The position numbers and the translations under genes are program-made. From NCBI GenBank assembly GCA_004555335.1, contig SFII01000052.1:1-9118 (forward strand): a DNA stretch of 9,118 nt, written 5' to 3'. Below the pieces are notes generated by a model that saw only the letters and a list, made by a program, of their open reading frames with translations, was not told the DNA's origin and made no database searches. The stretch is from Coriobacteriaceae bacterium. Its GTDB lineage: Bacteria; Actinomycetota; Coriobacteriia; Coriobacteriales; Eggerthellaceae. Below are positions 1-6,177 of this stretch, piece after piece; position 1 is the stretch's first letter, and each line of letters starts with the position of its first letter.

Positions 1-1
1 C

Positions 2-712
2 ATCTGCTGCGCCTTATCGGCTGCAGGTGTGGTGCTGGTCGCCTTCCTGTATATGGGCAACCCCGAAGACTTGGGTGTGGAGCCCCTGTATTCCCGGCGG
101 GAAGGGGAGTGCGCCCTGGCTGAGGCGGATGCTCCTGCCGAAGAGGCCGGGGACGGATGCCGGGATGGTGTTCCCTATACCTGCGCCATACGGACCGTCC
201 GCTTCTGGGTGCTTGCGGTTGCGTATTTCGTCATCGGCATGGCGAGCTACGGGGTAATGAGCACCATGGCGCTGTTCGCCGTCGACTTCGGATATCCGGG
301 CTTGCAGGGTGCGGTGCTGGTTCCCCTGGGTGCGGTATGCGACCGTTTCGGAAGCAGGTGGGCGCTTACCATCTGCTGTGCGGCGGCAATCGTCGCCTCG
401 TTGCTGCTTTGCGTGGGGTCTCTTCCCGCGGCAGCCGTCTTCATCGCCTCGGCGTGTTCGGGTGCGGCATACAACAGCACTATCGTTCCTGTGAGCGTGT
501 CGGTGCGCGAGGCTTTCGGCGCCCGCGATTACTCCAAGAAGCTGGGTTTCTGCGCCGGGTGCGCAACGGTGGGCATTTCCGCAGGTCCTACCGTCACCAG
601 CATGTTCTTCGATCTGACGGGCAGCTATCACATCGCCCTCATCGCATTCGCCGTGTTGTGCGCCCTTTCCGCTGCGGTGTTCCATATCGTTGCCCGTCCT
701 AGGGCCTGCTAG
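2..712 (+). CDS. MFS transporter, C-terminal part (5' end outside window)
   Basis: The frame is open from the first bases of the window and ends with TAG at 710-712, giving 236 residues. It looks like the second half of a 12-helix major facilitator permease in the cytoplasmic membrane. Residues 1-19 would be the end of helix 6. A charged loop of about 45 residues, rich in E, D and R, follows. Helix 7 starts near residue 68 (FWVLAVAYFVIGM). The motif DRFGSRWAL at about 114-122 is the MFS loop-8/9 signature, and the remaining hydrophobic segments run to about 230. The end (FFDLTGSYHIALIAF) resembles oxalate/formate-antiporter-like and monocarboxylate-like MFS proteins, but no substrate can be named. 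One oddity: only 15 residues separate the end of helix 7 (GY, 97-98) from DRFG, too few for a normal helix 8 (see findings). Family assignment is firm; function and intactness are not. Confidence 0.8.
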   Translation: MCCALSAAGVVLVAFLYMGNPEDLGVEPLYSRREGECALAEADAPAEEAGDGCRDGVPYTCAIRTVRFWVLAVAYFVIGMASYGVMSTMALFAVDFGYPGLQGAVLVPLGAVCDRFGSRWALTICCAAAIVASLLLCVGSLPAAAVFIASACSGAAYNSTIVPVSVSVREAFGARDYSKKLGFCAGCATVGISAGPTVTSMFFDLTGSYHIALIAFAVLCALSAAVFHIVARPRAC

Positions 713-753
713 CGTCCTCGTCCAACGCGGGGTTCGGATGCCCCCTTTCGGTC

Positions 754-762
754 TGGTATGCT
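754..762 (+). promoter_or_regulatory. Possible extended -10 promoter for the DUF6273/M29 unit
   Basis: TGGTATGCT fits the extended -10 form TGnTATnnT. A poor -35 candidate, TTCGGA at 733-738, lies 18 bp upstream. It would drive the gene starting at 856 and, through it, the aminopeptidase, with a leader of about 90 nt. This is seen by eye only and is weak. Confidence 0.3.
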
Positions 763-792
763 TGAGCGCGAACGTGAAGCGCCCGGCTGCCT

Positions 793-814
793 CGCGGATG
801 CAATCGCATCTGCG
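793..814 (+). other. Hairpin in the leader of the DUF6273 gene
   Basis: The arms 793-801 (CGCGGATGC) and 806-814 (GCATCTGCG) form a 9-bp stem with one G-T wobble and a four-base loop, AATC. No T-run follows, so it is not an intrinsic terminator. It lies between the weak -10 candidate and the ribosome binding site. It could be an RNA leader element or chance in GC-rich sequence. Confidence 0.3.
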
Positions 815-855
815 GCGGTCGGGTTGTGCGCCGATCAGGCGCGGAAGGAGGGCGA

Positions 856-1377
856 ATGGGAGCAATCGAAGCGGCGGCTGTGGGCGATATCGTGTCCTTC
901 GGCCCCTATGAGTGGCTTGTCATCGCGAAGGAAGATTCCAGGGCGATGCTTATCACCCGTGATTCCATCGACCAGGGAACCAAGTACAACGAGACCATGG
1001 GGCGCACCTACTGGGAGAACTGCACCCTGCGTACCTGGCTGAACAGCGAATTTCTCGAACGTTTCGCCGAAGCGGATCGCAATCGCATCCTGCAGGTAGA
1101 AGTAGGTGATTCCGGCAACCCCAAGTTCGAGCTGGATGGCGGCAATGCAACCCATGACAAGGTCTTCTGCCTTTCCGCGAAGGAGGCCAAGGCTCTGATG
1201 GACGACGATCAGCGCAAGGCTTCCGCGAACTGGTGGATCCGCACCCCCGGTTATGTATCCATGCATGCGGTGTGCGTGTTCAGCGATTCGGGCGGAGTCT
1301 ACCTTGACGGCTATTCCGTCAATACGGGCAACTTCGCGATTCGTCCCGCGCTGTGGGTTTCCTGCGAGGGGGTGTAG
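856..1377 (+). CDS. DUF6273 domain-containing protein
   Basis: A 173-residue protein of unknown function made almost entirely of one DUF6273 domain. Family-like landmarks in order: G-D-I-V-x-F-G-x-Y-E-W at 10-20, L-I-T at 32-34, WENCTLRTWLN at 53-63 followed by F near 66, DKVFCLSAKEA at 101-111, the WW-I-R-T-P-G core at 126-132 and the closing RPALWV at 163-168. In other proteins the domain is often attached to surface or zinc-ribbon proteins; here it stands alone, with no signal peptide or membrane helix, so it is probably cytoplasmic. The ATG at 856 is chosen because GGAAGGAGGG (843-852) sits 3 nt upstream; an in-frame ATG at 826 lacks such a site. The stop is 2 nt before the aminopeptidase start, so the two are probably co-transcribed and translationally coupled. 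The family is recognised with good confidence; the role is unknown. Confidence 0.82.
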   Translation: MGAIEAAAVGDIVSFGPYEWLVIAKEDSRAMLITRDSIDQGTKYNETMGRTYWENCTLRTWLNSEFLERFAEADRNRILQVEVGDSGNPKFELDGGNATHDKVFCLSAKEAKALMDDDQRKASANWWIRTPGYVSMHAVCVFSDSGGVYLDGYSVNTGNFAIRPALWVSCEGV

Positions 1378-1379
1378 GT

Positions 1380-2618
1380 ATGGCTGAGAACTTCGATCAG
1401 AAGCTTGCCAAATACGCCCAGCTTGCGGTGAAGACCGGCTGCAACCTGCAGCCCGGCCAGGAACTGTACGTTTCTGCTGACGTGACGCAGGTGCAGCTCG
1501 TACGCCATGTGGTGCGCTGTGCATACGAGGCAGGTGCCTCTAACGTGCATGTGCAGTGGTCCGACGAAGTTGTCGGCCGCATGCACTACGACTATAAGCC
1601 CGCCGAATCCTTCAGCGAATTCCCCGAGTGGCGCGCGATGCTGCTCAACGGCACCGCAAAGCGCGGTGCGGCGGCGCTGTTCATCACGAGCGAGGACCCG
1701 CAGATCATGGCGGGCGTGGACCAGCAGAAGCTCACCAACTGGGTGATCGCCAGCAACAAGGCTTGCCGCGATTGGCGAGACGGCATGGACTTCGGCAAGA
1801 ACGTCTGGTGCATCATCGGTGCGGCAAGCCCTGCCTGGGCGCGCCAGGTCTTCCCCGAGCTTCCCGAAGACGAGGCGGTGGCCAAGCTGTGGGATGCGAT
1901 CCTGCACACGGCGCGCTGCGATGGCGAAGACCCTGCCGCGGCTTGGAGCGACCACGAGAAGAGCTTCCACGAGCGCAAGGATTGGTTGAACGGCCAGCAC
2001 TTCGACGCCCTGCATTACAGCAACGGCTTGGGAACCGATATCACCATCGGCCTGACCGAAAGGCACGTGTGGGAAGGCGGCGGCGAGGTGACCGTGGATG
2101 GGCGTTTCTTCTTCCCCAACATGCCCACCGAGGAGATCTTCACCACGCCCGACCGAAGGCGCGTGGAAGGCACCGTGGTGTCGAGCATGCCGCTGAACCA
2201 TGACGGCGCGCTCGTCGAGGGCATCCGTATCACCTTCAAGGAAGGCCGTGCGGTGGAGTATTCCGCCGAAAAGGGCGGCGAGGTGCTGGCGCAGATCATC
2301 GAGACCGACGAGGGCTCGCACTTCCTGGGCGAGGTGGCGCTGGTTCCCGTGACCAGCCCCATCAAGCAGACGGGGATCCTGTTCCTGAACACGCTCTTCG
2401 ACGAGAATGCGAGCTGCCACTTCGCCTTGGGAATGGGCTTTCCCGAGTGCTATGAAGGCGGGCGCCAGATGAGCAAGGAAGAGCTGCTGCGGGTTGGCGT
2501 GAACGATTCGGCGACCCATGTGGACTTCATGCTGGGTACCGAAGACCTCTCCATCGACGGTATCAAGGCCGACGGCACCCGCGTGCCCGTGTTCCGCAAC
2601 GGGGACTGGGCCTTCTAA
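1380..2618 (+). CDS. M29 family aminopeptidase (AmpS/PepS-like)
   Basis: A 412-residue metallo-aminopeptidase that removes N-terminal residues from peptides, probably in the cytoplasm since no signal peptide is seen. The length matches the family (about 410). Family motifs: Y-V-S-A-D near the N-terminus (30-34), FPNMPTEEIFTTPD (245-258) supplying a glutamate (E251 or E252), GEVALV (317-322) with E318, SCHFALG (345-351) with H347, and THVDFMLG (379-386) with H380 and D382. By analogy with M29 structures these are the two-metal ligands, and all are present, so it should be active. The ATG at 1380 is preceded by GAGGGGG (1366-1372), which lies inside the end of the upstream gene. An in-frame ATG at 1353 lies inside that gene and would give nine atypical extra residues. 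A strong terminator follows the stop by 19 nt. The peptide substrate preference cannot be told from the sequence. Confidence 0.93.
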   Translation: MAENFDQKLAKYAQLAVKTGCNLQPGQELYVSADVTQVQLVRHVVRCAYEAGASNVHVQWSDEVVGRMHYDYKPAESFSEFPEWRAMLLNGTAKRGAAALFITSEDPQIMAGVDQQKLTNWVIASNKACRDWRDGMDFGKNVWCIIGAASPAWARQVFPELPEDEAVAKLWDAILHTARCDGEDPAAAWSDHEKSFHERKDWLNGQHFDALHYSNGLGTDITIGLTERHVWEGGGEVTVDGRFFFPNMPTEEIFTTPDRRRVEGTVVSSMPLNHDGALVEGIRITFKEGRAVEYSAEKGGEVLAQIIETDEGSHFLGEVALVPVTSPIKQTGILFLNTLFDENASCHFALGMGFPECYEGGRQMSKEELLRVGVNDSATHVDFMLGTEDLSIDGIKADGTRVPVFRNGDWAF

Positions 2619-2637
2619 CCGAATGGGCATCGATTCG

Positions 2638-2673
2638 GCGGAGTCCTGGAAACGGGACTCCGCTTCTTATTTT
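2638..2673 (+). terminator. Intrinsic terminator after the aminopeptidase gene
   Basis: A perfect 9-bp stem, GCGGAGTCC (2638-2646) with GGACTCCGC (2655-2663), an 8-base loop, then TTCTTATTTT. It starts 19 nt after the M29 stop codon and should end the two-gene transcript. Confidence 0.85.
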
Positions 2674-2729
2674 GGTGCGCAATATCAACAAAGCGGTGAT
2701 GAAAAGGCATCCTGCCTGCTTGCGTAGGG

Positions 2730-2735
2730 TACAAT
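2730..2735 (+). promoter_or_regulatory. Candidate -10 box for the SPFH gene
   Basis: TACAAT lies 59 nt before the ATG at 2795, downstream of the preceding terminator, so a promoter is expected here. No convincing -35 hexamer is visible at 16-18 bp. The call rests on the -10 match and position only. Confidence 0.35.
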
Positions 2736-2794
2736 CTGCCAATGGATTGCATGGTGGGGCATAGGTTGGCCCCGCTGTTCGGAAGGAGTGGCTC

Positions 2795-4129
2795 ATGGGC
2801 CTCATTAAAGCGATTACCGGTGCCGCAGGCGGCGTTCTTGCCGATCAGTGGAAGGAAATGATCTACTGCGACGCTATCCCCGCAGACACCCTGATGGTGA
2901 AGGGCCAGAAGCGCGTTTCCGGCCGCAGCAGCAATACCAAGGCATCCGACAACATCATCACCAACGGATCGGCTATCGTGGTCAACGACGGTCAGGCGAT
3001 GATCATCGTCGACCAGGGCAAGATTGTCGAGTTCTGCGCCGAGCCCGGCCAGTTCACCTACAACAGCTCGTCGGAGCCCTCTATCTTCACCGGCGACCTT
3101 GAACAGGGCATCAGGGATTCCATCGCGCGCGTGGGAGAGCGATTCGCCTTCGGCGGCGATACCGGCCACGACCAGCGCGTTTATTATTTCAACATCAAGG
3201 AAATCGTCGACAACAAGTACGGTACCCCCACCCCCGTGCCCTTCCGTGTCATCGACAGGAACATCGGCCTGGACGTGGACATCTCGGTGCGCTGCAACGG
3301 CGTGTATTCGTACAAGATCGTCGACCCCGTCCTGTTCTATTCCGAGTTGTGCGGCAATGTATCCGACCGTTATCTGCGCAGCGAAATCGAAGGCCAGATG
3401 AAGTCCGAGCTGCTTACGGCCCTGCAGCCTGCGTTTGCCGTGGTGTCTGCAGCCGGCGTGCGCTATAGCGAAATCCCCGCCCACACCATCGAGCTGTGCG
3501 ACGCGCTCAACGACGTGCTCTCCGAGAAGTGGACCCGTTTGCGCGGCATCAAGATCGTCAGCTTCGGCGTGAACTCCATCGCTGCCAGCGAAGAAGACCA
3601 GCAGATGATCAAGGATCTGCAGAAGAGCGCCACCATGCGCGATCCCAGGATGGCTGCAGCGGTGCTGACTGGCGCCCAGGCGGACGCCATGCGCGCTGCC
3701 GCCGCCAACGAGGCGGGTGCCATGACCGGCTTCATGGGTATGGGGATGGCAGCAGGCGCCGTCGGCAACCAGGCTGCGAACCTGTATGCCATGGCCGAGC
3801 AGCCCGTTCCCACTCCGGTTGCGGCTCCTGTTCCCGCATCTGCCCCTGCGCCTGCCGCAGGCGGTTGGACCTGCGAGTGCGGCAATGCGTGCACCGGCAA
3901 GTTCTGCCCCGAGTGCGGCAAGCCCAAGCCCGAGCCCACCGGCTGGACCTGTGCATGCGGCAATGCGTGCACCGGCAAGTTCTGCCCGGAATGCGGTTCT
4001 CCCAAGCCCACGGCTCCTCGCCAGTACAAGTGCAGCAACTGCGGTTGGACCCCCGAAGATCCTACGAATCCGCCCAAGTTCTGCCCCCAGTGCGGCGACC
4101 GCTTCGACGAAGGGGACGCGGTAAGCTAA
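2795..4129 (+). CDS. SPFH-domain protein with C-terminal zinc ribbons (COG4260, 'virion core protein' type)
   Basis: A 444-residue stomatin/prohibitin-like protein. The start at 2795 has GGAAGGAG (2781-2788) 6 nt upstream. Residues 1-50 match the usual opening of this family (AITGAAGGVLADQWKE, then KGQKR). The SPFH region spans roughly 55-270. A short helical stretch ends near DLQKSATMRDP, followed by an A/G/M-rich segment (about 300-330) and a Pro/Ala linker (337-357). Three zinc ribbons follow, with cysteines at 360, 362, 366, 371 and 374; 386, 388, 392, 397 and 400; and 413, 416, 430 and 433. The last has the family's CGWTPEDP...FCPQCG form. Proteins of this type act at the membrane; the Bacillus YdjI relative is linked to PspA recruitment. 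Here the gene stands alone between two terminators. It has no obvious N-terminal membrane helix, so association would be peripheral. Family assignment is strong; the exact role is unknown. Confidence 0.9.
   Translation: MGLIKAITGAAGGVLADQWKEMIYCDAIPADTLMVKGQKRVSGRSSNTKASDNIITNGSAIVVNDGQAMIIVDQGKIVEFCAEPGQFTYNSSSEPSIFTGDLEQGIRDSIARVGERFAFGGDTGHDQRVYYFNIKEIVDNKYGTPTPVPFRVIDRNIGLDVDISVRCNGVYSYKIVDPVLFYSELCGNVSDRYLRSEIEGQMKSELLTALQPAFAVVSAAGVRYSEIPAHTIELCDALNDVLSEKWTRLRGIKIVSFGVNSIAASEEDQQMIKDLQKSATMRDPRMAAAVLTGAQADAMRAAAANEAGAMTGFMGMGMAAGAVGNQAANLYAMAEQPVPTPVAAPVPASAPAPAAGGWTCECGNACTGKFCPECGKPKPEPTGWTCACGNACTGKFCPECGSPKPTAPRQYKCSNCGWTPEDPTNPPKFCPQCGDRFDEGDAVS
3863..4018 (+). repeat. Tandem 78-bp duplication encoding two zinc ribbons
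   Basis: Two consecutive 26-codon units (3863-3940 and 3941-4018), each coding for a W-T-C-x-C-G-N-A-C-T-G-K-F-C-P-E-C-G module. They share a 32-nt run of identical DNA including synonymous positions, which points to recent duplication or gene conversion. Period 78 nt, in frame. Confidence 0.88.
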
Positions 4130-4164
4130 GCGCCTTCGCACGTGCTTCCGATACGCATCAAGCC

Positions 4165-4198
4165 AACGGCCCGGGATTGAACCGGGCCGTTTTCGTTT
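4165..4198 (+). terminator. Intrinsic terminator after the SPFH gene
   Basis: A perfect 10-bp stem: AACGGCCCGG (4165-4174) pairs with CCGGGCCGTT (4182-4191), with loop GATTGAA, then TTCGTTT. It lies 35 nt after the SPFH stop codon. Confidence 0.85.
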
Positions 4199-4236
4199 GG
4201 GACGGTTTCCTGTGCTGAGATGGGGGAGTTGTAGTG

Positions 4237-4294
4237 AAAATTGCACTGTGACAGAGCAATTTTCGGCTGATTTTGCACTGTGTCAGAGCAATTT
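4237..4294. repeat. Two phased dyad-symmetric repeats (operator-like)
   Basis: Two copies of TTGCACTGTGWCAGAGCAAT, extended by TT, at 4241-4262 and 4273-4294; 21 of 22 bases are identical. Each copy is itself a palindrome. Copy 1 extends to 27 bp (4237-4263, centre 4250) with 12 of 13 base pairs symmetric. Copy 2 has a 19-bp core (4273-4291, centre 4282) with 7 of 9. The centres are 32 bp apart, close to three helical turns, so bound proteins would sit on the same face. The symmetry runs through the centre with no room for an RNA loop, which favours a protein-binding DNA site over a terminator. The binding protein is unknown. Confidence 0.7.
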
Positions 4295-4347
4295 GCCCGA
4301 CAAAAACAACATACTGTTGGAATAGTCTTCAAAAGAAGAGGAAATGT

Positions 4348-4446
4348 ATGAAGCGAATTGAAGATTGCCAAGCAAGCCTGAAGATTGGGGTTGCTTCGAG
4401 TTGTTGTCGTAGTAACGGAGTAACCAAAAGCAGGGACCCGGAATAA
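4348..4446 (+). CDS. Possible small ORF, 32 residues, unknown
   Basis: ATG at 4348 with AGAGGA (4337-4342) 5 nt upstream; the stop TAA is at 4444-4446. The product would be small, polar and basic, start MKRIEDCQASLK, and carry three cysteines, including a CC pair at residues 19-20. I recognise no family. In favour: a correctly spaced ribosome binding site and operator-like repeats upstream. Against: the last five codons and the stop lie inside the left arm and loop of a terminator that serves the opposite strand, the length is close to chance, and codon use is unlike the GC-rich neighbours. It could also be part of a small RNA or a decayed gene start. Confidence 0.25.
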   Translation: MKRIEDCQASLKIGVASSCCRSNGVTKSRDPE

Positions 4447-4458
4447 CCGGGTCCCTGC
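4426..4458 (-). terminator. Intrinsic terminator of the DUF711 gene
   Basis: A perfect 12-bp GC-rich stem, GCAGGGACCCGG (4430-4441) with CCGGGTCCCTGC (4447-4458), and loop AATAA. Read on the minus strand, it is followed by TTTTGGTT and lies 29 nt beyond the stop codon of the DUF711 gene. On the plus strand the following TCTGTTG is a poorer T-tract, so it may work weakly in both directions. Confidence 0.8.
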
Positions 4459-4487
4459 TCTGTTGTCGAAGGTATGGGGATTCGCCT

Positions 4488-5852
4488 TTAGTTCTTCAGC
4501 GAGTTCAGAGGTGCGGGGAAACGGCCGCCGCGGTGGGCGAACACGTCGCCCGCATGGGTGTTCACGGGCATGATGGGGGCGTAGCCCAGAAGACCACCGA
4601 AGTTCAGGGTCTCGCCTGCCTGCTTGCCGATTGCGGGGATGACGCGAACGGCGGTGGTCTTGTTGTTGATCACGCCGATGGCGGCTTCGTCTGCGATGAT
4701 GCCGAAGATGGTTTCGGGAGTGGTGTCGCCGGGGATGACGATCATGTCCAGGCCGACGCTGCACACGCAGGTCATGGCTTCCAGCTTCTCCAGGGTCAGC
4801 ACGCCTGCTTCTGCCGCACGGATCATGCCGGCATCTTCGGAAACGGGGATGAATGCGCCGGAAAGGCCGCCGACGCTGCTCGATGCCATGACGCCGCCCT
4901 TCTTGACTGCATCATTGAGCATGGCGAGTGCCGCGGTGGTGCCGGGGCCGCCGCACTGGCCCACGCCGATTGCTTCCAGGATCTCTGCGACGCTGTCGCC
5001 TTCTGCAGGGGTGGGGGCCAAAGAAAGGTCCAGAATGCCCTGCATCACGCCCAGGCGATTGCTTGCTTCGCGTGCCATCAGCTCGCCTGCGCGGGTGATC
5101 TTGAAGGCGGTGGACTTGATCGCCTCGGCGATGGAGGTGAGGTCCGCGTCCTTGGGCATGTTGGCCAGCACGTTGCGCACGACGCCGGGGCCGGAAACGC
5201 CCACGTTGATCACGGCGTCGGCTTCGCCGCTGCCGTGGAATGCGCCCGCCATAAAGGGGTTGTCCTCGACGGCGTTGGCGAACACGACCAGCTTGGCTGC
5301 GCCGATGCACTCGCGGTCGGCGGTTGCCTTCGCGGTCTCGATCACGGTGTTCGCCATCTGCCAAACCGCATCCATATTGATGCCCGCACGGGTGGAGCCC
5401 ACGTTCACGGAGCTGCACACGCGGTCGGTTGCCGCTAGGGCGTGGGGGATGGACTGCATCAGCTTGCGGTCCGCTTCGGTTGCGCCCTTCTGCACCAGGG
5501 CGGAGAAGCCGCCCACGAAGTCGACGCCCACTTCCTTGCCCGCGCGGTCCATGGCCTCGGCGATGGGGGTGAGGTCGGTCGCGTCGGTTGCGCAGCAGAT
5601 TTCCGCGATGGGGGTGACCGAAATGCGCTTGTTCACGATGGGGATACCGAATTCGCGTTCCATCTGCTCTGCGGTGGGAACCAGCTTTTCGGCGGCGGTA
5701 GTCATGCGGTCGTAGACCTTGTTCGCCATGGTCTTGATGTCGCTGTGGGTGCAGCTGCGCAGGTTCAGGCCCAGGGTGATGGTGCGGATGTCCAGGTTCT
5801 GCTTGCTCACCATCGCAAGCGTTTCGGCGACTTCGGCCGGCGTAATCTGCAT
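4488..5852 (-). CDS. PFL family protein (DUF711/UPF0210)
   Basis: A complete 454-residue protein of the DUF711/UPF0210 family, the usual length. Members fold like glycyl-radical enzymes (hence 'PFL family'), but no reaction is established. Conserved blocks: GLNLRSCTHSD (28-38), EICCATDATDLTP (84-96), GGFSALVQKG (114-123), SSVNVGSTRAGINMDAV (147-163), NAVEDNPFMAGAFHG (193-207), GVSGPGVV (218-225), SEDAGMI (338-344), CSVGLDMIVIPGDTTPE (364-380) and NKTTAVRVIP (397-406). The start (ATG, minus strand at 5852) has GAAAGGGA (5859-5866) 6 nt upstream. The gene has its own promoter and terminator, so it is monocistronic. In many Firmicutes a small ACT-domain gene lies directly before it; none is present here. 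It is divergent from the activase gene. Family certain, function unknown. Confidence 0.93.
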   Translation of the reverse strand: MQITPAEVAETLAMVSKQNLDIRTITLGLNLRSCTHSDIKTMANKVYDRMTTAAEKLVPTAEQMEREFGIPIVNKRISVTPIAEICCATDATDLTPIAEAMDRAGKEVGVDFVGGFSALVQKGATEADRKLMQSIPHALAATDRVCSSVNVGSTRAGINMDAVWQMANTVIETAKATADRECIGAAKLVVFANAVEDNPFMAGAFHGSGEADAVINVGVSGPGVVRNVLANMPKDADLTSIAEAIKSTAFKITRAGELMAREASNRLGVMQGILDLSLAPTPAEGDSVAEILEAIGVGQCGGPGTTAALAMLNDAVKKGGVMASSSVGGLSGAFIPVSEDAGMIRAAEAGVLTLEKLEAMTCVCSVGLDMIVIPGDTTPETIFGIIADEAAIGVINNKTTAVRVIPAIGKQAGETLNFGGLLGYAPIMPVNTHAGDVFAHRGGRFPAPLNSLKN

Positions 5853-5877
5853 GGCATATCCCTTTCAAGAGAAACGG

Positions 5878-5893
5878 GGAGGGCTCACCCTCC
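5878..5893 (-). other. Small hairpin in the DUF711 leader
   Basis: Arms GGAGGG (5878-5883) and CCCTCC (5888-5893) around a four-base loop. In the minus-strand mRNA it ends 12 nt before the ribosome binding site (5859-5866). It is too short and lacks a T-run to be a terminator; it could affect translation, but nothing proves it. Confidence 0.3.
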
Positions 5894-5922
5894 GCGATTG
5901 CGGGTGTAAAGACTGACGTTTC

Positions 5923-5953
5923 ATTATAACCTGCATCCTCACCGCTATGCCAA
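5923..5953 (-). promoter_or_regulatory. Promoter of the DUF711 gene
   Basis: On the minus strand a perfect TATAAT (5928 to 5923) is preceded by TTGGCA (5953 to 5948) with a 19-bp spacer, slightly long. Predicted transcription start near 5916, giving a leader of about 64 nt. The -35 hexamer is the first half of the tandem TGCCAA-G-TGCCAA, plus strand 5948-5960. Confidence 0.6.
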
Positions 5954-6154
5954 GTGCCAAGGGGGGTGAAGCGCCGAACCCTCGCTTTCCAACACCCCGT
6001 CTTACGGATGGCGGCTTCGAAAAGGCGGCGGAATGGTGTCTTTCGGGAGGGGAAAGGCGGTGGAGCGGGTGAAAATGACTTCGAATCGGTTGCAAATTGC
6101 CTTCAAAGGCGGGGGTGTTTTGTGAATGAAACCTTAAGAAACGCTGAAATGCCC

Positions 6155-6165
6155 TAAAATATAAA
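6155..6165 (+). promoter_or_regulatory. Candidate -10 region of the activase gene
   Basis: TAAAATATAAA contains the overlapping boxes TAAAAT (6155-6160) and TATAAA (6160-6165) in an otherwise GC-rich gap, about 60 nt before the ATG. No clear -35 box is seen at normal distance; TTAAGA at 6134-6139 is the nearest match. Confidence 0.35.
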
Positions 6166-6177
6166 GGCTGCTTTTTC

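Larger units (their letters stand above)
4130..4487. other. Intergenic region between convergent genes, AT-richer than its surroundings
   Basis: This 358-nt gap holds, in order, the SPFH terminator, a pair of phased palindromes, a possible 32-codon ORF, a weak imperfect hairpin (arms AAGCAA 4370-4375 and TTGCTT 4391-4396) and the terminator of the gene on the minus strand. From about 4230 to 4430 the DNA is clearly richer in A and T than the flanking genes. No conserved protein is visible. The 9-mer TGAAGATTG occurs at 4359-4367 and 4379-4387. Confidence 0.6.

Noticed and set aside
793..814. Hairpin after the MFS gene as an intrinsic terminator
   Set aside because: No T-run follows the stem on either strand, and it lies 80 nt past the MFS stop, close to the next gene.
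1311..2630. Minus-strand open frame of 439 codons opposite the aminopeptidase
   Set aside because: Shadow of a gene with all M29 metal ligands; no family motif of its own.
2615..4246. Minus-strand open frame of 543 codons opposite the SPFH gene
   Set aside because: Shadow frame with low-complexity G/A/R sequence; it crosses the terminator at 4165-4198 and has no recognisable domain.
4237..4294. The two palindromes as a CRISPR array
   Set aside because: Only two copies, with a 10-nt gap in place of a normal spacer, and no cas gene in the window.
4199..4487. AT-rich island as an insertion sequence remnant
   Set aside because: No transposase fragment, terminal inverted repeats or target duplication could be found; the palindromes are internal and not at the ends.
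4533..5715. Plus-strand open frames opposite the DUF711 gene
   Set aside because: Shadows of a full-length conserved minus-strand protein that has a promoter, ribosome site and terminator.
5954..6157. Plus-strand 67-codon frame in the divergent gap
   Set aside because: No ribosome binding site, biased basic composition, no family similarity; it also overlaps the -10 candidate of the activase.
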